This document shows, piece after piece, positions 24,268 through 32,842 of a DNA stretch of 64,000 bases (position 1 is its first letter; every line of letters begins with the position of its first letter). The stretch comes from Pseudomonadota bacterium (GTDB lineage: Bacteria > Pseudomonadota > Gammaproteobacteria > Burkholderiales > Burkholderiaceae_C): assembly GCA_023387335.1 (NCBI GenBank), contig JAEWIF010000037.1, forward strand, positions 1 through 64,000. The letters are read 5' to 3'. A program made the position numbers and the translations under genes. The notes beneath the pieces were generated by a model, which was given only the letters and a program-made list of their open reading frames with translations, was not told the DNA's origin and did not search any database.

Positions 24268-25503
24268 ATGGACAGCCAGGTCGGACCCGGCAGCCGCGAC
24301 TACGTCGCCCTCGAGGCGCGCTGGGGCGCGCGCAACTACCACCCGATCCCCGTGGTCGTGGACCGGGCGCTCGACTGCCTGGTCTGGGACGTCGAGGGCC
24401 GCGAGTACATCGACATGATGGGCGCGTACTCGGCGGTGAGCCACGGCCACCTGCACCCGCGCATCGTCGCGGCCGCGCAGCGGCAGCTGGGCAAGGTGGC
24501 CGTCACCTCGCGCGCCTACTACGGCGACACGCTCGGGCCCTTCCTCGCCAAGCTCTGCAGGGTCGCCGGCTTCGACCGCGCGCTGCCCATGAATACGGGC
24601 GCGGAAGCGGTGGAGACCGCCATCAAGTGCGCGCGCCGCTGGGGCTACCGCATCAAGGGCATCCCCGACGGCCAGGCCGAGATCCTGGTGGCGCGCGGCA
24701 ACTTCCACGGGCGCACCAACACCATCATCGGTTTCTCCAGCGAGCCCGAATACCGCGCCGGCTTCGGGCCGTTCACCCCGGGCTTCCGCCATTTCGACTT
24801 CGGCGACATGGCCAGCGTGGAGGCGGCCGCCTCGCCCAACACCTGCGCGGTCCTGATCGAGCCGATCCAGGGCGAGGCCGGCATCGTGCTGCCGCCCGAG
24901 GGCTTCTTCCTGCGCCTGCGCGAGTGGTGCACCCGCAACCGCGTGCTGCTGATCGACGACGAGGTGCAGGCCGGCCTCGGCCGCACCGGCCGCTGGTTCG
25001 CCTTCGAGCACGAGGGCATCCGGCCGGACGCGCTGATCCTCGGCAAGGCGCTGGGCGGCGGGCTGCTGCCGGTCAGCGCCTTCCTGGCCGACGACTCGGT
25101 GATGGGCGTGTTCGACCCCGGCAGCCACGGCTCCACCTTCGGCGGCAACGCGCTGGCGGCGGCGGTGGCGCTGGAAGGCCTGCGCGTGCTGGAGGACGAG
25201 CGGCTGGTCGAGCGCGCCGCCCGGCTGGGGCCGCACCTGATGCAGCGGCTGCAGGAAGTGAAGGCGGCCGCGGGGCCGCTGATCCGCGACGTGCGCGGCC
25301 GCGGCCTGTGGGTGGGCGTGGACATCGACCCGGCCCATGGCAGCGCGCGCCGGCTGGTGGAGCGGCTGGCCGAGCGCGGCGTGCTGTCCAAGGAAACGCA
25401 CGAGACGGTGATCCGCTTCGCGCCGCCGCTGACCATCACGCCCGAGCTGATCGACAAGGCCGCGGTCCTCTTCCGCGATGTGGTGCTGCAGGGCCGGCCC
25501 TGA
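24268..25503 (+). CDS. rocD: Ornithine aminotransferase-like class III PLP aminotransferase
   Basis: This 411-residue fold-type I, class III aminotransferase most resembles ornithine--oxo-acid transaminase: early ARNYHPIPVVVDRA and WDVEGREYIDMMGAYSAVSH, the PLP-phosphate region MNTGAEAVETAIKCARRW, LIDDEVQAGLGRTG, and the PLP lysine in ILGKALGGG (Lys260). It would convert ornithine to glutamate-5-semialdehyde. It lies between lptE and holA, which are usually adjacent, with its own ribosome-binding site (GGGGAGA) and ~110 bases upstream. proA, which makes the same semialdehyde from glutamyl phosphate, is two genes downstream. Other class III substrates cannot be fully excluded. Confidence 0.85.
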   Translation: MDSQVGPGSRDYVALEARWGARNYHPIPVVVDRALDCLVWDVEGREYIDMMGAYSAVSHGHLHPRIVAAAQRQLGKVAVTSRAYYGDTLGPFLAKLCRVAGFDRALPMNTGAEAVETAIKCARRWGYRIKGIPDGQAEILVARGNFHGRTNTIIGFSSEPEYRAGFGPFTPGFRHFDFGDMASVEAAASPNTCAVLIEPIQGEAGIVLPPEGFFLRLREWCTRNRVLLIDDEVQAGLGRTGRWFAFEHEGIRPDALILGKALGGGLLPVSAFLADDSVMGVFDPGSHGSTFGGNALAAAVALEGLRVLEDERLVERAARLGPHLMQRLQEVKAAAGPLIRDVRGRGLWVGVDIDPAHGSARRLVERLAERGVLSKETHETVIRFAPPLTITPELIDKAAVLFRDVVLQGRP

Positions 25504-25523
25504 CGGCCGATACACTCGGCGGC

Positions 25524-26597
25524 ATGCAGCTTGCCGCCGCCCAGCTGTCCTCCCACCTCGCCAAGGGCCTGAAGTCCCTCTACACGCTGCACGGCGACGA
25601 GCCGCTGCTGGTGCAGGAGGCCGCCGACGCCATCCGGGCCGCGGCGCGGACCCAGGGCTACACCGAACGCACCGTCCACACCGTCGCCGGCGCGCACTTC
25701 GACTGGAGCGAAGTGCTGGCCGCCGGCGGCTCGCTCAGCCTGTTCGCCGAGCGGCAGATCGTGGAGATCCGCATCCCCTCGGGCAAGCCGGGCAAGGAAG
25801 GCAGCCCCGCGCTGCAGCAGCTGGCCGAGAGCGCCCAGGGCAACGATTCCACGCTGACGCTGGTGCTGCTGCCGCGCCTGGACAAGATGACGCGCAACGG
25901 AGCCTGGTTCTCCGCGCTGGACAGCTACGGCGTCACGATCCAGCTCGATCCGGTGGAGCGCTCGGCGCTGCCGCAGTGGATCGCCCAGCGCCTCTCGCAG
26001 CAGGGCCAGCGCGTGCTCGCCGGCGACGAAGGCCAGCGCACGCTGCAGTTCTTCGCCGACCGCGTCGAGGGCAACCTGCTCGCGGCGCACCAGGAGATCC
26101 AGAAGCTCGCGCTGCTGTACCCGGCGGGCGAGCTGGGCTTCGAGCAGGTCGAGAGCGCGGTGCTCAACGTGGCGCGCTACGACGTCTTCAAGCTGTCCGA
26201 GGCGGTGCTGGCCGGCCAGCTGGCGCGCGTGCAGCGCATGCTCGACGGCCTGCAGGCCGAGGGCGAGGCCGAGGTGCTGGTGCACTACACGCTGGCCGAG
26301 GACATCCGCGCGCTCAAGCGCGTGAAGGACGCGATGGGCGCCGGCCGGCCGCTGCCGGTCGCGCTGCGCGAACAGCGCGTGTGGGGCCTGAAGGAGCGCC
26401 TGTTCGAGCGCGTGCTGCCGCGCCTGTCGGCCACCGCGCTGGACAACCTGCTGCACGCGGCTCACACCGTGGACGGCATCGTCAAGGGCCTCAAGGCGCC
26501 GGGATGGCCCACCGACGGCTGGCAGGCGCTGCACCGGCTGGCGGCCGACCTGTGCCGCGAATGCTCGCCGGCCGGCGCGGGCGCGGCGCGCCGCTGA
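25524..26597 (+). CDS. holA: DNA polymerase III subunit delta
   Basis: This 357-residue clamp-loader delta subunit opens the beta sliding clamp. Recognisable features are LYTLHGDEPLLVQEAADAIR at the start (an AAA+-like fold without a functional P-loop), a central RTLQFFADRVEGNLLAAHQE, and EIQKLALLYP. ATG 25524 lies 21 bases after the aminotransferase stop. In relatives holA directly follows lptE, so this copy has been separated by the rocD-like gene. Confidence 0.93.
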   Translation: MQLAAAQLSSHLAKGLKSLYTLHGDEPLLVQEAADAIRAAARTQGYTERTVHTVAGAHFDWSEVLAAGGSLSLFAERQIVEIRIPSGKPGKEGSPALQQLAESAQGNDSTLTLVLLPRLDKMTRNGAWFSALDSYGVTIQLDPVERSALPQWIAQRLSQQGQRVLAGDEGQRTLQFFADRVEGNLLAAHQEIQKLALLYPAGELGFEQVESAVLNVARYDVFKLSEAVLAGQLARVQRMLDGLQAEGEAEVLVHYTLAEDIRALKRVKDAMGAGRPLPVALREQRVWGLKERLFERVLPRLSATALDNLLHAAHTVDGIVKGLKAPGWPTDGWQALHRLAADLCRECSPAGAGAARR

Positions 26598-26644
26598 ATC
26601 CCCACGCCGGCGGCCCTCGCGGGCTCGGGGGGATAATCCCCCTC

Positions 26645-27925
26645 GTGAATGCGCTGAACGTCGCCGAATACATGCAGACGCTGGGCCTGCAGGCCCGGCA
26701 AGCCTCCGCGCGGATGTCGTCCGCGAGCGCGGCCGCCAAGATCGCGGCGCTGCGTTCGCTGGCGGCCAGGCTGCGGGCTTCCATCGCGCCGCTGGCCACC
26801 GAGAACGCCAAGGACATCGAACGGGCCCAGGCCGCCGGCCTGGCCGCGCCGATGGTCGATCGCCTGAAGCTCACGCCGAAGATCGTCGAGACGCTGGCGC
26901 AGGGCTGCGAGCAGCTCGCGGCCATGCCGGACATCATCGGCGAGATCCGCGGCATGACCCAGCAGCCCAGCGGCATCCGCGTGGGCCAGATGCGCGTGCC
27001 GCTCGGCGTGTTCGGCATGGTGTTCGAGAGCCGGCCCAACGTGACGATCGAGGCCGCCAGCCTGTCGATCAAGAGCGGCAATGCCTGCATCCTGCGCGGC
27101 GGCTCCGAGGCGATCGAATCCAACAAGGCGCTCGCGCGCCTGGTGCGCGAAGCGCTGGCCGAGGCCGGCCTGCCCGAGGACGCGGTGCAGATGGTGCAGA
27201 CCACCGACCGCGAAGCCGTGGGCCAGCTGATCGCGATGCCGCAGTTCGTCGACGTGATCATCCCGCGCGGCGGCAAGGGCCTGATCGAGCGCATCAGCCG
27301 CGAGGCCAGGGTGCCGGTGATCAAGCACCTGGACGGCAACTGCCACGTCTACGTCGACGATCCCTGCGACATCGACATGGCGGTCACCATCGCCGACAAC
27401 GCCAAGACCCAGAAGTACAGCCCCTGCAACGCCAGCGAGGGCCTGCTGGTCGCGCGCGGCGTGGCGGCGCAGTTCCTGCCGAAGATCGCCGCGGTGTACG
27501 CGGCCAAGGGCGTGGAGATGCGCTGCGATGCGGAGGCGAAGAAGATCCTGGCCGCCGTGCCCGGCGCCGACCTGAAGGACGCCACCGAGCAGGACTGGTT
27601 CGAGGAGTACCTCGCACCCATCATCAGCATCAAGGTGGTGGCCGGCCTCGACGACGCCATCGCCCACGTCAACCACTATTCCAGCCACCACACCGACGCC
27701 ATCGTCACGCGCGACCACGTGCATGCGCAGCGCTTCCTGCGCGAGGTGGATTCGGCCAGCGTGATGTTGAACGCCAGCACGCGGTTCGCCGATGGCTTCG
27801 AGTACGGCCTGGGCGCCGAGATCGGCATCAGCACCGACAAGTTCCACGCCCGCGGGCCGGTCGGCATCGAAGGCCTGACCTCGCTCAAGTGGGTGGTGCT
27901 GGGCCAGGGCGAGATCCGCACCTGA
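26645..27925 (+). CDS. proA: Gamma-glutamyl phosphate reductase
   Basis: This 426-residue aldehyde-dehydrogenase-fold enzyme reduces glutamyl 5-phosphate to glutamate-5-semialdehyde with NADPH, the second step of proline synthesis. Motifs include PLGVFGMVFESRPNVTIEAA, ILRGGSEAIESNKAL and the catalytic cysteine in YSPCNASEG (Cys261). The start is GTG 26645, since no ATG lies at the right place and MNALNVAEYM is a normal ProA beginning. A hypothetical gene follows one base after its stop. No proB is in the window. Confidence 0.95.
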   Translation: MNALNVAEYMQTLGLQARQASARMSSASAAAKIAALRSLAARLRASIAPLATENAKDIERAQAAGLAAPMVDRLKLTPKIVETLAQGCEQLAAMPDIIGEIRGMTQQPSGIRVGQMRVPLGVFGMVFESRPNVTIEAASLSIKSGNACILRGGSEAIESNKALARLVREALAEAGLPEDAVQMVQTTDREAVGQLIAMPQFVDVIIPRGGKGLIERISREARVPVIKHLDGNCHVYVDDPCDIDMAVTIADNAKTQKYSPCNASEGLLVARGVAAQFLPKIAAVYAAKGVEMRCDAEAKKILAAVPGADLKDATEQDWFEEYLAPIISIKVVAGLDDAIAHVNHYSSHHTDAIVTRDHVHAQRFLREVDSASVMLNASTRFADGFEYGLGAEIGISTDKFHARGPVGIEGLTSLKWVVLGQGEIRT

Positions 27926-27926
27926 C

Positions 27927-28937
27927 ATGCCCGACTTCTGGCCCGGCTGCGGCTGGCGACTGCTGCAGCGTTCCGATGACGGCCAGCTGGTCGTCACCGA
28001 TGACTTCCTCCGCAACCTGCTGCTGCGGCCCGAACTGGCGCCGGTGCCCGAGTCCTGCACCAGCGAGCGCGCGCTGCACGAGTCCTTGCTGGAGCAGCCG
28101 CGCCAGGAGATAGCCGCCGCGCGACTGAAGCAGCTGGCCGACGAGGACGCGCGCTCCAACTACGAGGTCTGGCTGCGCTTTCGCGGCCGCCTGCTCGCGC
28201 GTCCCACGCTGGAGGGCAGCTACCTGCAGCTGTTCCGGTCCGACGTGGACGTGCCGCCCGTGCTGGTGCACCACCTCACGCAGGTGCTGCTGCGGCAGGT
28301 GCTCGGCGACGAAGCGACGGCGGTGCAGGCGCGTGCCGCCGAGATGCTGTTCCGCTCGCAGCGCATCGCCATCCAGGAAGACGGCCAGGTGATGGCGGCC
28401 GACGAGCAGACCGTGGAGCGCCAGGCCCAGGCCAGCTTCGGCGGCATCGCCGATCTGTTGCGCCAGGCGGGCGCGACGCCGCGCACCGCCGAACTGGACG
28501 TGCTGAACGAGGACAACGCGGACCAGTACTGGGACCGCAGCGAGGCGCACGACTTCGTCGTCAGCCTCAACCACGGCCAGCCCGCGCTGGCCGCGCTGTG
28601 CCAGGTGATCGAGCGCTGGGTGCGGCATTTCCTGGCGGTGGACGTGCGCGTGCACCCCGAGCGCGAGATCGACGAGGAGCGCTGGCTCTGGCACGTCGGC
28701 CTCGATGCGCAGGCCAGCGCCGTGCTCAACGCGCTTTACCAGGGCGAGGACATCGACCCCGCCGAAGGCAAGCGCATGTTGTGCCTGTTCCGGCTGGAGT
28801 TCGAGGAGCCCAGGCTCATGCTGCCGCAGGTGGCCGGCCACCCGGTGTACCTGGCGATGGCCATGGACGAGGCGAACCGCCTGCGCCTGAAGCCCCAGAA
28901 CCTCCTGCTCAACCTGCCTCTGGCCCGCCAGGGGTGA
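27927..28937 (+). CDS. Uncharacterised protein downstream of proA
   Basis: This 336-residue soluble protein has no signal peptide or membrane segment. It begins MPDFWPGCGWRLLQRSDDGQ and contains the conserved-looking stretch DVLNEDNADQYWDRSEAHDF near 190-210. It is Leu/Glu-rich and probably mostly helical. I believe homologues of similar length occur in many Burkholderiales (a DUF family), but I do not know a function and see no catalytic signature. It starts one base after the proA stop, so it is cotranscribed with proA. Confidence 0.8.
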   Translation: MPDFWPGCGWRLLQRSDDGQLVVTDDFLRNLLLRPELAPVPESCTSERALHESLLEQPRQEIAAARLKQLADEDARSNYEVWLRFRGRLLARPTLEGSYLQLFRSDVDVPPVLVHHLTQVLLRQVLGDEATAVQARAAEMLFRSQRIAIQEDGQVMAADEQTVERQAQASFGGIADLLRQAGATPRTAELDVLNEDNADQYWDRSEAHDFVVSLNHGQPALAALCQVIERWVRHFLAVDVRVHPEREIDEERWLWHVGLDAQASAVLNALYQGEDIDPAEGKRMLCLFRLEFEEPRLMLPQVAGHPVYLAMAMDEANRLRLKPQNLLLNLPLARQG

Positions 28938-29020
28938 GCCCAGCGGTGCGGCTTGCAACCGGCCGCGCCGCCCCCAGCTTCCTGTAATCTCCGTCGACCA
29001 CCCACCGGAATCGAGCGCGC

Positions 29021-30316
29021 ATGGTTCCCCATCTCATCACGGCCCTGTCGGGCCCGATCAACGAACTCGAGGAACGCATCCTCGACTCCATGCCCGCCAT
29101 CGAACGCTGGTTCCGGCTCGAATGGATGGAGCACACGCCGCCGTTCTACACCTCGGTGGACGTGCGCAATGCCGGCTTCAAGCTGGCGCCGGTCGACACC
29201 AACCTGTTCCCGGGCGGCTGGAACAACCTGACGCAGGAAATGCTGCCGCTGGCGGTGCAGGCGGCGATGGCGGCCATCGAGAAGATCTGTCCGGAAGCGC
29301 GCAACCTGCTGGTGATCCCCGAGAACCACACGCGCAACACGTTCTACCTGGCCAACGTGCTGCAGCTCAAGCGCATCTTCCACATGGCGGGCCTGAACGT
29401 TCGCGTCGGCTCCATCAGCCCGGAGATCAAGGAGCCCACGAAGGTCGACCTGCCCACCGGCGAGTCGATCCTGCTGGAGCCGGTGGTGCGCAGCAAGCAC
29501 CGCCTGGGGCTCAAGGACTTCGATCCCTGCACCATCCTGCTGAACAACGACCTCACCGCCGGCCCGCCCGGCATCCTCGAGGACCTGCACGAGCAGTACC
29601 TGCTGCCGCCGCTGCACGCGGGCTGGTCGGTGCGGCGCAAGAGCCGTCACTTCCAGAGCTACGAGGAGGTGGCCAAGCGCTTCGGCAAGATGCTGGGCAT
29701 CGACCCCTGGCTGATCAACCCGCTGTACAACAAGTGCGGCGAGATCGACTTCAACGAAGGCTCGGGCATGGACTGCCTGACCACCAACGTCGATGCGCTG
29801 CTCTCGCGGGTGCGCAAGAAGTACAAGGAATACGGCATCAACGAGAAGCCGTTCGTGGTCGTCAAGGCCGACAACGGCACCTACGGCATGGGCATCATGA
29901 CCGTGCGCGACGTCAAGGACCTGGAGCAGCTCAGCCGTCGCACGAAGAACAAGATGTCGGTCGTCAAGGACGGCCGCGAGGTGCACGACGTCATCATCCA
30001 GGAAGGCGTGCAGACCTACGAGCGCATCCATGACGCCGTGGCCGAGCCGGTGGTCTACATGATGGACCGCTACGTGGTCGGCGGCTTCTACCGCGTGCAT
30101 CCCGAGCGCGGCATCGACGAGAACCTCAACGCCCCGGGCGCCGGCTTCGTGCCGCTGGCGTTCGCCGAGAGCGCCCACCTGCCGCAGCCCGGCCAGAAGC
30201 CCGGCGCCAGCGCGCCGAACCGCTTCTACATGTATGGCGTCATCGGCCGCCTGGCCATGCTGGCCGCCAGCTACGAGCTGGAGGGCACGGATCCTGAAGC
30301 CGAGACCTACGACTAA
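29021..30316 (+). CDS. gshA: Glutamate--cysteine ligase (betaproteobacterial GshA type)
   Basis: This 431-residue enzyme is of the proteobacterial class first described from Acidithiobacillus and betaproteobacteria, distinct from the E. coli GshA fold group. It joins glutamate and cysteine, the first step of glutathione synthesis. Typical segments are FKLAPVDTNLFPGGWNNL, PENHTRNTFYLANVL, VKADNGTYGMGIMTVRD and YRVHPERGIDENLNAPGA. ATG 29021 gives the family start MVPHLITALSGPINELEERI. The partner gshB is at 34961, separated by kup, a toxin-antitoxin pair, a solute-binding protein and a GST. Confidence 0.93.
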   Translation: MVPHLITALSGPINELEERILDSMPAIERWFRLEWMEHTPPFYTSVDVRNAGFKLAPVDTNLFPGGWNNLTQEMLPLAVQAAMAAIEKICPEARNLLVIPENHTRNTFYLANVLQLKRIFHMAGLNVRVGSISPEIKEPTKVDLPTGESILLEPVVRSKHRLGLKDFDPCTILLNNDLTAGPPGILEDLHEQYLLPPLHAGWSVRRKSRHFQSYEEVAKRFGKMLGIDPWLINPLYNKCGEIDFNEGSGMDCLTTNVDALLSRVRKKYKEYGINEKPFVVVKADNGTYGMGIMTVRDVKDLEQLSRRTKNKMSVVKDGREVHDVIIQEGVQTYERIHDAVAEPVVYMMDRYVVGGFYRVHPERGIDENLNAPGAGFVPLAFAESAHLPQPGQKPGASAPNRFYMYGVIGRLAMLAASYELEGTDPEAETYD

Positions 30317-30410
30317 TGTTCTCGTTTCTCACTTGCTGCGCCGCAACATGGATCTCCGAAGGTCTTTGCGGCGGCGCACAATAGCGGTCCCTCAAGGAAC
30401 GGAACCCCGC

Positions 30411-30448
30411 CGCCGCTAAGCCGGCGCCAAGACGGGGCGCTTTTTTTT
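30411..30448 (+). promoter_or_regulatory. Attenuator-like leader of kup (alternative hairpins plus T-tract)
   Basis: GCGCC (30424-30428) pairs with GGCGC (30436-30440), followed directly by eight T residues, the form of an intrinsic terminator. An earlier stem, CGCCG (30411-30415) with CGGCG (30422-30426), uses overlapping bases, so the two exclude each other. The only ribosome-binding-site-like bases (GGGG, 30434-30437) lie in the terminator stem, and the kup TTG start begins at the end of the T-tract. This predicts control of transcription, translation or both. No riboswitch class is recognised. Confidence 0.5.
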
Positions 30449-32315
30449 GCAAAGCTCCAAATCCCCGCTTGCGGCGCTGACCCTGGGCGCCATCGGTGTC
30501 GTCTACGGCGACATCGGGACCAGCGTCCTCTACGCGGTCAAGGAGGTCTTCGGCTCCGGCCACGTGGACTTCAGCACCGGCAACGTCTACGGGATCCTCT
30601 CGGTCCTCTTCTGGACGCTCACCGTCATCGTCTCGATCAAGTACGTGGTGCTCGTGCTGCGGGCCGACAACAACGGCGAGGGTGGGCTGATCGCCATGCT
30701 GGCGCTGGCCTCGCAGGCGGTGAAGGACAAGCCCCGGCTGCGTGCCGCGCTGCTGGCCGTCGGCATCTTCGGCACTTCGCTCTTCTACGGCGACGGCGTC
30801 ATCACGCCGGCGATCTCGGTGCTGTCGGCGGTCGAAGGCCTGGAGGTGGTGTCGCCGCGCTTCACCGAATGGGTGATCCCGCTGACGCTGGTGATCCTGT
30901 TCTGCCTGTTCGCGGTGCAGAAGCACGGCACGGGCGGCGTGGGGCGCTATTTCGGGGCGATCACGCTGGTGTGGTTCTTCACGCTGGCCGCGCTGGGCGT
31001 GTCGAACATCGTGCGGCATCCCGAGATCCTGCAGGCGATCAGTCCGCACCACGCGGTCTCCTTCATGTGGCACCACCCGGGCACCACCTTCATCATCCTG
31101 GGCGCGGTGGTGCTGTGCGTCACCGGCGCCGAGGCGCTCTACGCGGACCTGGGCCACTTCGGCAAGAAGCCGATCCGGCTGGCGTGGTTCGCGGTCGTGA
31201 TGCCGGCGCTGACGCTCAACTACTTCGGCCAGGGCGCGCTGCTGCTGGAACGGCCGGACGCGGTCAAGAACCCGTTCTTCCTGATGGCGCCCGACTGGGC
31301 GCTGCTCCCGCTGGTCGGGCTGGCCACCGCCGCCACCGTCATCGCATCGCAGGCGCTGATCACCGGCGCCTTCAGCGTCACCCGCCAGGCAATGCAGCTG
31401 GGCTACCTGCCGCGGCTGAACGTGCAGCACACCAGCGTGCGCGAGACCGGGCAGATCTACATCCCGTTCGTGAACTGGGGCCTGTTCGTCGCCATCGTGC
31501 TGGCGGTGGTGATGTTCCGCTCGTCCAGCAACCTGGCGGCGGCCTACGGCATCGCGGTCACGCTGGACATGCTGATCACCACCACGCTGACGTTCTTCGT
31601 CATCCGCTACAGCTGGAAGTACCCGCTGTGGCTGTGCATCGCGGCGACGGGCTGGTTCTTCATCGTCGACGTCACCTTCTTCGCGTCCAACCTGCTCAAG
31701 CTGCTGCAGGGCGGCTGGTTCCCGCTGATGATCGGCGCGGCCGTCTTCACGCTGATGATGACCTGGAAGCGCGGCCGCACCATCCTCAACGAGAAGCTGC
31801 GCGAGGACGCCATCGACCTGCCCAGCTTCCTGGAGGCGGTGTTCGTCAACCCGCCGATGCGCGTGGAAGGCACCGCGGTGTTCCTCACCGCCGAACCGGG
31901 GCGGGTGCCCAACGCACTGCTGCACAACCTCAAGCACAACAAGGTGCTGCACGAGAAGAACCTGTTCGTCACCGTGCGCAGCCACGAGGTGCCGTGGATC
32001 GGACTGTCCAAGCGGCTGGAGATGGAGGCGCTCGGGCGCAACTGCTGGCAGGTGGTCGTCCACTACGGCTTCAAGAACGACTTCGACGTGCCGCGCGCGC
32101 TGGAGCAGATGCGCCACAACGGCTGCGAGCTGCAGCCCATGACCACGAGCTACTTCCTCTCGCGCGACGTGGTCGTCCCGACCATCGGCAGCGGCATGGC
32201 CCCCTGGCGCGAGAAGCTGTTCGCCCAGATGCACCACAACGCCGGCGCCGCGGCGGACTTCCTCAAGCTGCCGAACAACGCGGTGGTGGAGCTGGGGTCG
32301 AAGATCGAGATCTGA
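30447..32315 (+). CDS. kup: Potassium transporter Kup
   Basis: This 622-residue KUP/HAK-family K+/H+ symporter has about twelve transmembrane helices and a C-terminal cytoplasmic domain (~460-622). The family start LAALTLGAIGVVYGDIGTS is at residues ~8-26, with ALLAVGIFGTSLFYGDGVIT near 108. An in-frame TAA at 30417 and the conserved N-terminus leave TTG 30447 as the only reasonable start, and it sits inside a T-tract after a terminator-like hairpin. It follows gshA by 130 bases. A hairpin without T-tract (GACCGC/GCGGTC) follows the gene. Confidence 0.94.
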   Translation: MQSSKSPLAALTLGAIGVVYGDIGTSVLYAVKEVFGSGHVDFSTGNVYGILSVLFWTLTVIVSIKYVVLVLRADNNGEGGLIAMLALASQAVKDKPRLRAALLAVGIFGTSLFYGDGVITPAISVLSAVEGLEVVSPRFTEWVIPLTLVILFCLFAVQKHGTGGVGRYFGAITLVWFFTLAALGVSNIVRHPEILQAISPHHAVSFMWHHPGTTFIILGAVVLCVTGAEALYADLGHFGKKPIRLAWFAVVMPALTLNYFGQGALLLERPDAVKNPFFLMAPDWALLPLVGLATAATVIASQALITGAFSVTRQAMQLGYLPRLNVQHTSVRETGQIYIPFVNWGLFVAIVLAVVMFRSSSNLAAAYGIAVTLDMLITTTLTFFVIRYSWKYPLWLCIAATGWFFIVDVTFFASNLLKLLQGGWFPLMIGAAVFTLMMTWKRGRTILNEKLREDAIDLPSFLEAVFVNPPMRVEGTAVFLTAEPGRVPNALLHNLKHNKVLHEKNLFVTVRSHEVPWIGLSKRLEMEALGRNCWQVVVHYGFKNDFDVPRALEQMRHNGCELQPMTTSYFLSRDVVVPTIGSGMAPWREKLFAQMHHNAGAAADFLKLPNNAVVELGSKIEI

Positions 32316-32331
32316 GCGCCGGTTCCTGTCT

Positions 32332-32349
32332 GACCGCTGTATGGCGGTC
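32332..32349 (+). terminator. Hairpin after kup
   Basis: GACCGC (32332-32337) and GCGGTC (32344-32349) pair around TGTATG. No T-tract follows, so termination activity is uncertain. Confidence 0.35.
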
Positions 32350-32411
32350 GTCACGGCCCATCTGCCCATGCTACGTTCGCGTCCCCGCGTACGGCTGAGC
32401 AACGCCGTCTA

Positions 32412-32448
32412 TTGCACCTCGTGCTATAGCTGGCTACACTATGGGCAC
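32412..32448 (+). promoter_or_regulatory. Promoter and operator-like dyad over the toxin start
   Basis: TTGCAC (32412-32417) and TACACT (32435-32440) form a sigma-70-like pair with a 17-base spacer; an extended -10 (TGCTATAGC, 32422-32430) is an alternative. An imperfect dyad, GTGC-T-ATAG (32421-32429) against CTAT-GG-GCAC (32439-32448), overlaps both -10 candidates and the ATG at 32441. This fits autorepression by the HigA-like antitoxin and a very short or absent leader. Confidence 0.5.
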
Positions 32449-32842
32449 AGGCAAGCGAGTCTTCAAACTCAAGACGTTTTCCCGCTGGGCGAAAGGCGTG
32501 CTCACCGATGAGCAGCTGTGCGCTGCGGCCAAGGAAGTGACGGCCGGGCACTATGAGGCCGATCTGGGCGGCGGCATCTGCAAGAAGCGCATCGCGGCCA
32601 GTGGGCAAGGCAAGAGTGGAGCCGCGCGAACACTGATCGCCAAGAAGCACCAGGAGGCGATCTTCTTCATTGCCGGTCGGGAGAAGAGCGATCCGGGGGC
32701 CGACTTCTCGGACAAGCAGGTCGAGGCCGCGAAACTGGTGGCCAAAGGCCTTCAGAGTGCGACGGAGGAAAAGTTGAAGCTGCTGCTTGAAGCCGGAGCC
32801 GTCCAGGAGATCTGCAATGAAAAGCCAAGCCCCCAGGAATGA
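32441..32842 (+). CDS. RelE/HigB-type toxin of a type II toxin-antitoxin pair
   Basis: This 133-residue protein resembles the RelE-like family of PF06296 type (YgjM/HigB2-like ribosome-dependent mRNA interferases). The sequence runs KTFSRWAKGVLTDEQLCAAA, GHYEADLGGGICKKRIAASG, GKSGAARTLI and EAIFFIAGREKSD. Toxins of this family cut mRNA on translating ribosomes. The toxin-first order with an overlapping XRE antitoxin is typical of HigBA. ATG 32441 lies directly after the promoter -10. The pair interrupts the gshA-kup-gshB neighbourhood and may have been acquired horizontally. Confidence 0.85.
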   Translation: MGTGKRVFKLKTFSRWAKGVLTDEQLCAAAKEVTAGHYEADLGGGICKKRIAASGQGKSGAARTLIAKKHQEAIFFIAGREKSDPGADFSDKQVEAAKLVAKGLQSATEEKLKLLLEAGAVQEICNEKPSPQE

